A stretch of DNA of 64,000 bases from Burkholderiales bacterium (GTDB lineage Bacteria > Pseudomonadota > Gammaproteobacteria > Burkholderiales > SG8-39). The stretch lies in assembly GCA_026416295.1 (NCBI GenBank), contig JAOAFL010000097.1, positions 35,967 to 99,966 on the forward strand. The letters are read 5' to 3'. The notes beneath the pieces are model-generated. The model did not search any database. It was not told the origin of the DNA and was given only the letters and a program-made list of their open reading frames with translations. The translations under genes were made by a program, and so were the position numbers. Below, piece after piece: positions 44,875 through 52,626 of the stretch (its first letter is position 1; the number at the start of each line of letters is the position of its first letter).

Positions 44875-45657
44875 TCAGGCCGCGTCGAACCGGTAGGCGT
44901 CCATCGCGAGCGAGCCGGTCTCGATGCCCGCGTAGAGGCGCGTTGCGCGGTACGCCGGACCGGCCGCGCCGAGCGCGACGAAAAGCGGCAGGAAGTGCTC
45001 TTCGGTCGGGTGTGCGCGCACACCGTGCGGCGTGCGCGCGCGGTACGCCGCGAGCGCGGCCAGCTCGCGCGACTCGATGCGCTGCCTCACCCACGACTGA
45101 AATTCGCGCACGTAGGCGAGGGGCGGGCCGTCTGTGCGCTCGGCGAGGTTGTGGGTGAGGTGGCCCGAGCCGACGATCAGGACGCCTTCGTGCGCGAGCG
45201 CAGCGAGCGCCGCACCGAGCGCGAGGTGATGCCGCGGCCCGAGCGCGCTCTGGACCGAGAGCTCGAGCACCGGCACGTCGGCTTCGGGGTACATGTGAAG
45301 AAGCGGCGCCCAGGCGCCGTGATCGAGCCCCCGGCTGCGGTCGAGCGCCGCGGAAAATCCTGCGGCTCGAAGGAGCGCCGCGGCGCGCTCTGCGACCTCC
45401 GGTGCGCCGGGCGCCGGATACGCGATCTCGTAGAGCGCGCGCGGAAAGCCGTAGAAGTCGTGGATCGTCTCGGGCCGGGCGCTCGCGGTGAGCGCCGGCG
45501 CCGGCGTTTCCCAGTGCGCCGAGGCGACGAGGATCGCGCGCGGGCGGCCGATTTCGCGCGCGAGCGAGCGCCACGCCTCGCGCGCGGCGCCCGGCTCTAT
45601 CGCGTGCATCGGCGAGCCGTGCGAGACGAACACTGCCGGAAGCGCCGCGCCGCTCAT
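44875..45657 (-). CDS. DODA-type extradiol ring-cleavage dioxygenase
   Basis: A 260-residue class III (LigB-like) dioxygenase. Metal and active-site histidines appear in VSHGSPMHAIE, VASAHWETPAP, RGLDHGAWAPLLHMYPEADVPVLELSVQ and VGSGHLTHNLAERT, as in the 4,5-DOPA dioxygenase/YgiD branch. It uses Fe(II) or Zn and opens catechol-type rings; the true substrate is unknown. It is the last gene of the long minus-strand chain that begins with the cupin at 57624, 19 nt after the GST stop. Confidence 0.9.
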   Translation of the reverse strand: MSGAALPAVFVSHGSPMHAIEPGAAREAWRSLAREIGRPRAILVASAHWETPAPALTASARPETIHDFYGFPRALYEIAYPAPGAPEVAERAAALLRAAGFSAALDRSRGLDHGAWAPLLHMYPEADVPVLELSVQSALGPRHHLALGAALAALAHEGVLIVGSGHLTHNLAERTDGPPLAYVREFQSWVRQRIESRELAALAAYRARTPHGVRAHPTEEHFLPLFVALGAAGPAYRATRLYAGIETGSLAMDAYRFDAA

Positions 45658-45676
45658 CGAACGACTCGGCGCGCGG

Positions 45677-46285
45677 CTATCGGATCAGCCCCTCGGCGCG
45701 CATCGCCTCCAGGACCTTCGGCCGCTCGGCGACGCGCTTGTGGTAGGCGAAGAGCGACGGAAAGCGCGCGAGGTCGTATTTTGCGACCGCCGACCAGTTG
45801 AGGACGGTGAAAAGGTAGGCGTCGGCCACGGAAAACCGCTCGCCCATGAGGTACGGCCGGCCGTCGAGCTGCCCCGCGAGCCAGCCAAGGCGCAGGTCGA
45901 GCCGCTCGGTCACCGCGGCGCGCCACTCGGGCGTGAGCGCCGGGTTGAAGAAATTGCCGTAGCCCTTGTGAAGCTCCGAGGTGATGAAGTTCAGCCACTC
46001 CTGAAGGCGCAGCCGCTCGCGCGTGCCCTGCGGCGGGGCGAGCGCCGCCTCCGGTTTCGAGTCGGCGAGGTACTGCACGATCACCGGCCCCTCGGTAAGC
46101 ACCTCGCCGTCGGGAAGCTCGAGCGCGGGGACATACCCTTTTCCGTTCACGCGCCGGTAGTCGCTGCCGTCGGCGAGCGTCTTCGTCTTCAGGTCCACCT
46201 TCACCAGTTCGACCGGGATGCCCGCCTCGCGCGCGACGATGTGCGGCGAAAGCGAACACGCCCCGGGGGAGTAGTAAAGCTTCAT
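45677..46285 (-). CDS. Glutathione S-transferase, beta class
   Basis: A 202-residue GST. The N-terminal thioredoxin-like domain MKLYYSPGACSLSPHIVARE has the beta-class catalytic Cys10. The glutathione site includes YVPALELPDGEVLTEGPVIVQYLAD, and the C-terminal helical domain contains GERFSVADAYLFTVLNWS. Beta GSTs are common in proteobacterial aromatic-degradation operons. It is 56 nt downstream of the TcuA-like gene and 19 nt upstream of the dioxygenase. Confidence 0.93.
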   Translation of the reverse strand: MKLYYSPGACSLSPHIVAREAGIPVELVKVDLKTKTLADGSDYRRVNGKGYVPALELPDGEVLTEGPVIVQYLADSKPEAALAPPQGTRERLRLQEWLNFITSELHKGYGNFFNPALTPEWRAAVTERLDLRLGWLAGQLDGRPYLMGERFSVADAYLFTVLNWSAVAKYDLARFPSLFAYHKRVAERPKVLEAMRAEGLIR

Positions 46286-46341
46286 GCGATCGCTCCTCGG
46301 TCGGATGTGCGAAAACGCGACGCGCGCGGCTCGCGACCGGT

Positions 46342-47847
46342 TCAAGCATCGCGCGCGGGGCGTTCGCCCCGCGCCGCAGCCGCCGCGTTCGCACCGGCGA
46401 TTCTGCCAAACACCGCGCCGTTCGTGAGCCCGGTGCCGCCGGGGTAGTTGAACCAGAAAATGCCGCCGACCAGTTCCCCGGCGGCGTAGAGGCCCGGGAT
46501 CGGCGGCCCGTCGGTCGAGAGCACCTGCGCCGCCGTGTTGATCCTGAGGCCCCCGAAGGTGAACGTGATCCCGCAGGTGACCGCGTAGGCCTCGAACGGC
46601 GGCGTGTCGATCGTGTTCGCCCAGTTCGACTTGTTGATCGCAAGACCCACCGTGCAGCGGCCGTCCTTCACGTTCGGGTTGAACGGGATGTCGGTGCGCA
46701 CCGCGGCGTTGTAACGCCGGATCTCTTCGAGCGCCGCCGCCCCGTCGGTGTCCTCCAGTTTCGCGCACAGCTCCTCCAGCGTGTTCGCGACCCGCTTCGT
46801 CACCTGCCGGATGCGGTATTCGTCGCGAAGCTGCGCTTTTACCTTGGCGTCGAAGATCTGCCAGGCGAACTGCCGCGGCTGGGCGAGGATCACGCGCCCG
46901 TATTTCGCGTAGGTGTAGTTGCGGAAATCCGCGCCTTCGTCGAGAAATCGCCGGCCCTCGGCGTTCAGGTAGATCCCCCAGGGGTACGAATGCTTCTGGT
47001 ACTGGTCGCCCACCGCGAGATCGCCGAACTCGGGGGCGTTGCGCTCCCAAGCGACCGCGTGGCAGCCCGACCAGTGTCCGGCGGGCGCCGCGCCCGCCTC
47101 GAGCGCCATGCGGATCGCATCGCCGGTGTTGAAGCGCGTGCCGCGCACCTTCGCGAGCTCCCAGTTCGGGCCGAGGTAGCGCGCGCGCCACTCGGTATTC
47201 GCCTGAAAGCCGCCGGCGGCGAGCACCACCGCGCGGGCGCCCACCTCGACCGTGCGGCCGTCCTTTTTCACGCGCACGCCTTTCACGCCCTCGTCGTCTG
47301 CGACGAGGCCGACCGCGCGCGCCGAATACCACAGCTTCACGCCTTCGCGAAGCGCCGCGCGGGTGAGCGAATCGACGAGCCCGGGGCCGCCGCCCACCGC
47401 TTCCACCGTGAGCCCTCCCCAGAACTTGAAGCGCCCGCCGACGTTGAACGCCTGCCGCCCCCAGGCGGCGGTGAAGCGCACGCCCTTTTCGCGCATCCAG
47501 ACGAGCGTCGGCAGGCTGCGGCGCACGAGGATTTCGGTGAGGTCCGGATCGCACCGATCCTCGGTCACGCGCGCCATGTCGTCGAAGAACCGGTCCTCGG
47601 TGTAGGTGCCGAAATCGGTGCGCGCGATCTCGTCCTCGGAAAGGTCCGGGATGAGCTTCTTCAGGTCCTCGACGCCGTTGTAGACGACGCGCATGAGCCC
47701 CGCGGTAAAGCGCGAGTTGCCGCCCGATTCCTCCTGTGGCGCGCGCTCCAGAACGAGCACGCTCGCGCCCTTTTCGCGCGCGGCGAGCGCGGCACAGAGC
47801 GCGGCGTTGCCTGCGCCGACGACGACCACGTCATAACGATCGGTCAC
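46342..47847 (-). CDS. FAD-dependent tricarballylate-dehydrogenase-like protein (TcuA type)
   Basis: A 501-residue flavoprotein of the fumarate reductase/succinate dehydrogenase family. The FAD-binding motif is VVVVGAGNAALCAALAAREKGASVLVLERAP (residues 7-37), then ESGGNSRFTAGLMRVVYNG, GGFQANTEWRARYLGPNW and the C-terminal LYAAGELVGGIFWFNYPGGTGLTNGAVFGRIAG. GNSRFTAG and NYPGGTGLT are shared with TcuA. It probably oxidises a carboxylate at a C-C bond. No TcuB electron-transfer gene is adjacent. Its ATG overlaps the stop of the upstream flavoprotein by 4 nt. Confidence 0.85.
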   Translation of the reverse strand: MTDRYDVVVVGAGNAALCAALAAREKGASVLVLERAPQEESGGNSRFTAGLMRVVYNGVEDLKKLIPDLSEDEIARTDFGTYTEDRFFDDMARVTEDRCDPDLTEILVRRSLPTLVWMREKGVRFTAAWGRQAFNVGGRFKFWGGLTVEAVGGGPGLVDSLTRAALREGVKLWYSARAVGLVADDEGVKGVRVKKDGRTVEVGARAVVLAAGGFQANTEWRARYLGPNWELAKVRGTRFNTGDAIRMALEAGAAPAGHWSGCHAVAWERNAPEFGDLAVGDQYQKHSYPWGIYLNAEGRRFLDEGADFRNYTYAKYGRVILAQPRQFAWQIFDAKVKAQLRDEYRIRQVTKRVANTLEELCAKLEDTDGAAALEEIRRYNAAVRTDIPFNPNVKDGRCTVGLAINKSNWANTIDTPPFEAYAVTCGITFTFGGLRINTAAQVLSTDGPPIPGLYAAGELVGGIFWFNYPGGTGLTNGAVFGRIAGANAAAAARGERPARDA

Positions 47848-49331
47848 TGCGTTCGATCTCCTTCGTTCAGATTCGAGTTATCGAGCGCCGCGAACCGCCC
47901 CGCGCGGCGCCCCGAGACGAAAGCCCAGGCGAGATGGTGTCCATGCCCCTTCAGCAGCAGTCCGCCCTGGCCGGTCGCGCCCGCCGCGTACAGGCCGGGA
48001 ATCGGCCGCGCGCGCGAATCGAGCACCCGGTGGCGCTCGTCGACCGCGAGGCCGCCCTCCGAGTGTACGAACACCGGGCGCACCGGGCCGAGGGCGACGT
48101 AGGGCGGCTCGCGCAGTCGCTCGGCGACGCTCGCGACGAGCGTTGCGGCGCGCACGCCGAGCTTATCAGCGAGCGCGGCGAGCGTCGCCGCCTCGCGGTA
48201 GATGTCGGGGCGACTGCGCCGATAGTCCGGCAGATAGGCGTACGCGACGCCGGGCGCGGTCGAGACGAAATCCGGCCAGGCGGAGAAGCGCCGCGCAAGC
48301 GGCGCGTCGAGCACGATGTAGGCCTCCTGCCCGGGCTCGTCGGCGAGGCGGTGCGCGGGCCGCTCGCGCTCGTCGCAGAACCGTTCTCCGCGGCGGTTGA
48401 CGAGCAGCGCGCCGGCCTCGAAGAGCGCGGGCGACGGGGCGAGCGCGGTCGTGACGAAGCGCATCACGAACGGGCGCAGCAGCCTCGCCGGCAGGCGTTC
48501 GAGCGCCCAGGCGATCGTCGCGCCGAGCGCGGTCCACGGCGGCAGGCGCCTCAGCCAGCTTTCGCCGGCGGGCGGAACGAAGCGCAGCTCGGGCCCGAGC
48601 GCGAGATCGCCGTTCAGGATCCGCGCGCCGAGCGCTTCGGCCATGCGCTGGCCGTCGCCGGTCGCGGTCGGGTTGACGCCCGGAATGCGCGCCTCCTGCG
48701 GTCCCATGAACCGCGCCTTGAACTCGGGGCTGCTCGTGAAGTCACCGGTCGCGAGCACGACCGCGCGCCGGGCATCGAAGCGCAATCCGGACTCGGTTTC
48801 GACACCGACGACGCGGCCGTCCCGCGCCACAAGGCGGTGGGCGCGCACGCCGGTGCACACGCGCACGCCCGCCCGGTGCGCGCGGCGCGCCAGGTGCCAG
48901 ATGTAGGCGCGCGAATTGGGAAGCGCGACGTGCATGCGCGGGCGGCGGTGGGGGGGCTCGGGCATCGGCCCGGCGAAGCGAATGCCGGATTCGAGCAGCC
49001 AGCGAAACGTTCCCGGCAGCTCCTCGCACAGCAGGCGGCGCAGCGCGTCGTTGTCGCGCGAAGCGAGCGCGCCCGCGAATCCCGGCATGTCGGCCCAGTG
49101 GTCTTCGGGACGGTCTTCGATGCCGTGCCGCCGCTGGTGGGGCGTCGCGGCGACCGTGATCGAGCCGACCGACCAGGCGGTCGAGCCGCCCAGCCGCTCG
49201 TTCTTTTCGAGGAGCAGGACGCTTGCGCCCGCGGCGCGCGCCTCGATCGCGGCGGCGAGCCCGGCGCCGCCGCCGCCGACCACGACAACGTCGGCCGAGC
49301 CGCCCGGCGGCGCCGATCCCGTGCCTTGCAC
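47844..49331 (-). CDS. FAD-binding dehydrogenase (3-ketosteroid/fumarate reductase flavoprotein type)
   Basis: A 495-residue flavoprotein with GTG start. The dinucleotide motif is VVVVGGGGAGLAAAIEARAAGASVLLLEKNERLGGSTAWSVGS. VLATGDFTSSPEFKARFMGP, GALLVNRRGERFCDE and the end GLYAAGATGQGGLLLKGHGHHLAWAFVSGRRAG follow. The 'GGSTAWS' start and the lack of heme domain resemble ketosteroid-type dehydrogenases and flavocytochrome c. It differs clearly from the neighbouring TcuA-like protein, so the operon has two distinct FAD dehydrogenases. It follows the ThDP enzyme by 9 nt. Confidence 0.85.
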   Translation of the reverse strand: MQGTGSAPPGGSADVVVVGGGGAGLAAAIEARAAGASVLLLEKNERLGGSTAWSVGSITVAATPHQRRHGIEDRPEDHWADMPGFAGALASRDNDALRRLLCEELPGTFRWLLESGIRFAGPMPEPPHRRPRMHVALPNSRAYIWHLARRAHRAGVRVCTGVRAHRLVARDGRVVGVETESGLRFDARRAVVLATGDFTSSPEFKARFMGPQEARIPGVNPTATGDGQRMAEALGARILNGDLALGPELRFVPPAGESWLRRLPPWTALGATIAWALERLPARLLRPFVMRFVTTALAPSPALFEAGALLVNRRGERFCDERERPAHRLADEPGQEAYIVLDAPLARRFSAWPDFVSTAPGVAYAYLPDYRRSRPDIYREAATLAALADKLGVRAATLVASVAERLREPPYVALGPVRPVFVHSEGGLAVDERHRVLDSRARPIPGLYAAGATGQGGLLLKGHGHHLAWAFVSGRRAGRFAALDNSNLNEGDRTQ

Positions 49332-49340
49332 CTTGGCGGC

Positions 49341-51146
49341 CTACGCGATCCAGGGCTTGCCGAAGGTCGGCTCCCGGAACGGCGTCGGCGGAAGCTGCCA
49401 GGTGCCGGTTGCCGGCGGACGCACCTGCGCGTCCACGTGCACGTCGAGCACCGCCGGACGCCGCCCGCGGAGCGCGTGTTCGAGCGCGCCGGCGAGGTCC
49501 TCGCTGCGCGTGACGGTGATGCCTTCTGCGCCGCAGGCGCGCGCCCACGCAGCGAAATCCGGGTTGTAGGGCTTGCCGTCCTTCTGACCGTAGTGACCGC
49601 CCTCGAAAAACGCGGTACCGAGCTCCCGTCCGCCGAACATCCCGTCCTGGATGTCGCGGATCGCCGCCCAGCTGAAGTTGTTCCAGACCACCCAGACGCA
49701 GGGCAGATCGTATTCGACCGCGGTCGCGACCACGTACGGCGTCATCGAGAACCCGCCGTCGCCGCACACCGCGACGCAGGGCCGCTCGGGCGCGGCGAGC
49801 TGCGCCCCGAGCACGCTGCAGACGCCGAAACCCATCGACGAATAACCCCAGCTGTTCAGCATGCTCTGCGCGCGCCGCGGTCGCCAGAACTGCATGAACC
49901 AGTTGTGATGCACGCCCGAGTCGCAGGTGAGGATCGCGTCCTCGGGCAGCACCTTCTGCATCGTGCCGACGACGTATTCGGGCCGCAGCGGCACCGTGCG
50001 CGCCTCGAACCCCGGGCGCACGTACGCCTCCCACTCCCGGCGCCAGGCGGCGATCTCGGCGTGCCATTCGGCGTACTGGCGCGCAAGCGGCGGCGCCCCG
50101 CCGGCCTCGCGCCGCGCGAGCGCGTCCGCGAGCTGCGCGGCGAACACCTTCGCGTCGGCGATGATGCCGAGCGTCGGCGGATAGTTGCGCCCGAGTTCCT
50201 GCGGGTCGATGTCCACGTGGATGAGCCGCGTCTTCGGGAAGTTCCACGAGTAGCCCCGGTGCCAGGAGGAGGAGGAACGGTCGTCGAAGCGCGCGCCGAT
50301 CGCGAGCACCAGATCGGCGTGCCGCCCCGCCTGGTTCGCCGGGTAGGTGCCGTTGCGGCCGATGAAGCCGAGCGTGAGCGGATCGTCGGCCGGCACGCAG
50401 CCCATGCCGTTCGGCGACGTGAGCACCGGAATACCGAACGCCTGCTGCAGGCGCGTGATCTCGGGTCCGGCTTCGGCGAGCGTCGCGCCGTGGCCGATGA
50501 AGATCACCGGCCGCATCGCGTCGGCGAGCAGGCTGACGGCGGCCGCGAGGTCGGCGTCGCACGCCGCCGGGCGATGCTGGCCGAAGACGTGCGACGGCGG
50601 CGGCACCTCGACCTCGTCCTCCTCCTGAAAGACGTTGAACGGCACGTCCACGTTCACCGGTCCCGGCCGCCCGGTGAGCATCGTGTCGAACGCCTGGCGC
50701 AGCGCGAGCGGCAGCATGTCCACGCGCGTCGGCTGGAACGAGCGCTTCACCACCGGCCGGACGACCGAGGGAAAGTCCGCCTGGTTGTGCTTCCACAGCT
50801 CCTGGAACGGCGCGCGGTTCATCTGCGAGGTCGGCACGTTCGCGGTGATCGCGAGGAACGCCGAGGAGTCCACGAGCGCGGTCACGAGCGACATCACCAG
50901 GTTCGCCGAGCCCGGGCCGGTCGAGGTGAGCGTCGCGACCGGCTGGTGACGCACGCGAAAGTAGCCGTCGGCCATGTGCCCGGCGCACTGCTCGTGGCGC
51001 GGCGAAACGAGCTTCACCTTGTCGCGCACCGCGTAGAGCGCATCCAGCATGCCGACGTTGCCGTGGCCGCAGATGCCGAAGACGTACGGCACCTTCTGGC
51101 GCACCAGATACTCGGCGATCAGCTCGCCGCCCTTCATCCTCGCCAT
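49341..51146 (-). CDS. ThDP-dependent enzyme, acetolactate-synthase-like (first copy)
   Basis: A 601-residue thiamine-diphosphate enzyme in three domains. The PYR domain has FGICGHGNVGMLDALY and the cofactor glutamate in SPRHEQCAGHMADGY. The central domain has PVIFIGHGATLAEAG. The PP domain has GDGGFSMTPYVVATAVEYDLPCVWVVWNNFSW with the metal-binding GDG…N motif. GHGNV is shared with IolD-type C-C hydrolases. No small regulatory subunit follows, so valine synthesis is unlikely. A decarboxylase, lyase or carboligase acting before the aldehyde dehydrogenase encoded upstream is a fair inference. ATG at 51146, 16 nt after the ALDH stop. Confidence 0.88.
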   Translation of the reverse strand: MARMKGGELIAEYLVRQKVPYVFGICGHGNVGMLDALYAVRDKVKLVSPRHEQCAGHMADGYFRVRHQPVATLTSTGPGSANLVMSLVTALVDSSAFLAITANVPTSQMNRAPFQELWKHNQADFPSVVRPVVKRSFQPTRVDMLPLALRQAFDTMLTGRPGPVNVDVPFNVFQEEDEVEVPPPSHVFGQHRPAACDADLAAAVSLLADAMRPVIFIGHGATLAEAGPEITRLQQAFGIPVLTSPNGMGCVPADDPLTLGFIGRNGTYPANQAGRHADLVLAIGARFDDRSSSSWHRGYSWNFPKTRLIHVDIDPQELGRNYPPTLGIIADAKVFAAQLADALARREAGGAPPLARQYAEWHAEIAAWRREWEAYVRPGFEARTVPLRPEYVVGTMQKVLPEDAILTCDSGVHHNWFMQFWRPRRAQSMLNSWGYSSMGFGVCSVLGAQLAAPERPCVAVCGDGGFSMTPYVVATAVEYDLPCVWVVWNNFSWAAIRDIQDGMFGGRELGTAFFEGGHYGQKDGKPYNPDFAAWARACGAEGITVTRSEDLAGALEHALRGRRPAVLDVHVDAQVRPPATGTWQLPPTPFREPTFGKPWIA

Positions 51147-51162
51147 GGTCTCGTCCCTCGTT

Positions 51163-52626
51163 TTACGGCGCGCGGTCGAACGCAAAAGTCACCATGCGCG
51201 CCTCGGTCATTTCCTCGACGGCGTAGCGCGGCCCCTCGCGCCCGAAGCCGCTCGCCTTCGAGCCGCCGTAGGGCATCAGGTCCACGCGCGAGCTGCTCGT
51301 CTCGTTGACGTGCACGCCGCCCACTTCCAGCTCGCGCGCAGCGCGGAACGCGTCCTCCAGCCGCTGGGTGAAAATGCCGGCGGCGAGGCCGTAGGGCGTC
51401 GCGTTCACGCGCGCGATCGCCTCCTCGAGCGTGTCGAACTCGACGATCGACATCACCGGGCCGAAAACCTCCCGGCAGCCGACCTTCATCGTGTCGTTCA
51501 CGTCCGCGAGCAGCACCGGCGCGAGCGCCGCGCGCTCGCGCGCGCCGCCCGCGAGTCGCCGGGCGCCGCTCGCGACCGCCTCCTCGACCCAGCGCTCCAC
51601 CCGGTCGGCCTCGGCCGCGCTGATGAGCGGACCGACGACGGTGCCCGCAGCGCGCGGATCGCCCCAGGCGAGCGCCTGCACCATCGCCTGCAGTCGCTCT
51701 GCCGTCGCGCGCGCGACCGGGCGCTGCACGAGCAGCAGCTGGATCGAGGTACAGACCTGGCCCGCCTTGCGGTAGGCCGCGTTCACGATCTTGGGCAGCG
51801 CGGTTTCCAGCCGCGCATCGTCGCAGACGATCGTGCAGGCGATCGAACCGAGCTCCATCTGCGTGCGGCGCAGCCCGGCGCGGCGCTGGATCGCAAGTCC
51901 GGTCTCGGTGCTGCCGGTGAAGGCGATGAAGCGCACGCGCTCGTCCTCGACCAGCCAGCCGGCGACCTCCGCGCCGCCCGGAAGCACCGAGAGAAAGCCG
52001 CGGGGAAGGCCCGATTCGAGCAGCGCTTCGGCGAGCAGCAGCGCGGTGAGCGGCGTCGCTGACGCGGGTTTCAGCACCACCGCGTTGCCGGCGGCGATCG
52101 CGGGCGCGACCTTGTGCGCGACGGTGTTCAGCGGCGAGTTGAACGGCGTGATCGCGAGCACGACGCCGAGCGGCACGCGCAGCGTGAAGCCGAAGCGGCC
52201 AGCCTGCCCGGGGGCACCGGCGAGCGGCACCACCTCGCCGGCGAGGCGGCGCGCCTCTTCGGCCGACAGCCGCAGCGTCTCGACGCAGCGGCGCACTTCG
52301 CCGGTCGCGTCGGCGACGGTGAACCCCGCCTCGGTCTGCATCGTCTGCACGAACTGCTCGGCGCGCGCGGCGACGAGCTGCGCCGCGCGCTCGAGGATCG
52401 CGCCGCGTTCGAACGGCGGCGGCGCGCCGTGCCGGAACGCCGCGTGCGCGGCCGCGAGCGCCTGCGCGGCCTGCGCGCGGTCGGGCGTGGCGACGCGCGC
52501 AGCGGGCGCAAGCCGGTACTTGTCGAGGACGACGATCGGTGCGCCGGCACCGGCGATCCATTCGCCGCCGGCGAGCAGCGGCCGCACCGGAAGGTCGGCC
52601 GCGGAGAGCGAGGGCGTCACAGCCAT
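51163..52626 (-). CDS. NAD(P)-dependent aldehyde dehydrogenase
   Basis: A 487-residue ALDH. The nucleotide and substrate motifs are ITPFNSPLNTVAHKVAPAIAAGNAVVLKPA and FIAFTGSTETGLAIQ. The general base is the glutamate in MELGS, and the nucleophile is the cysteine in RKAGQVCTSIQ. CREVFGPVMSIVEF and YGGSKASGFGREGPRYAVEEMTE complete it. This resembles lactaldehyde/glyceraldehyde-type ALDHs. Its ATG lies inside the end of the Liv fusion gene (10-nt overlap, different frame). It probably oxidises an aldehyde formed by the adjacent ThDP enzyme. Confidence 0.93.
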   Translation of the reverse strand: MAVTPSLSAADLPVRPLLAGGEWIAGAGAPIVVLDKYRLAPAARVATPDRAQAAQALAAAHAAFRHGAPPPFERGAILERAAQLVAARAEQFVQTMQTEAGFTVADATGEVRRCVETLRLSAEEARRLAGEVVPLAGAPGQAGRFGFTLRVPLGVVLAITPFNSPLNTVAHKVAPAIAAGNAVVLKPASATPLTALLLAEALLESGLPRGFLSVLPGGAEVAGWLVEDERVRFIAFTGSTETGLAIQRRAGLRRTQMELGSIACTIVCDDARLETALPKIVNAAYRKAGQVCTSIQLLLVQRPVARATAERLQAMVQALAWGDPRAAGTVVGPLISAAEADRVERWVEEAVASGARRLAGGARERAALAPVLLADVNDTMKVGCREVFGPVMSIVEFDTLEEAIARVNATPYGLAAGIFTQRLEDAFRAARELEVGGVHVNETSSSRVDLMPYGGSKASGFGREGPRYAVEEMTEARMVTFAFDRAP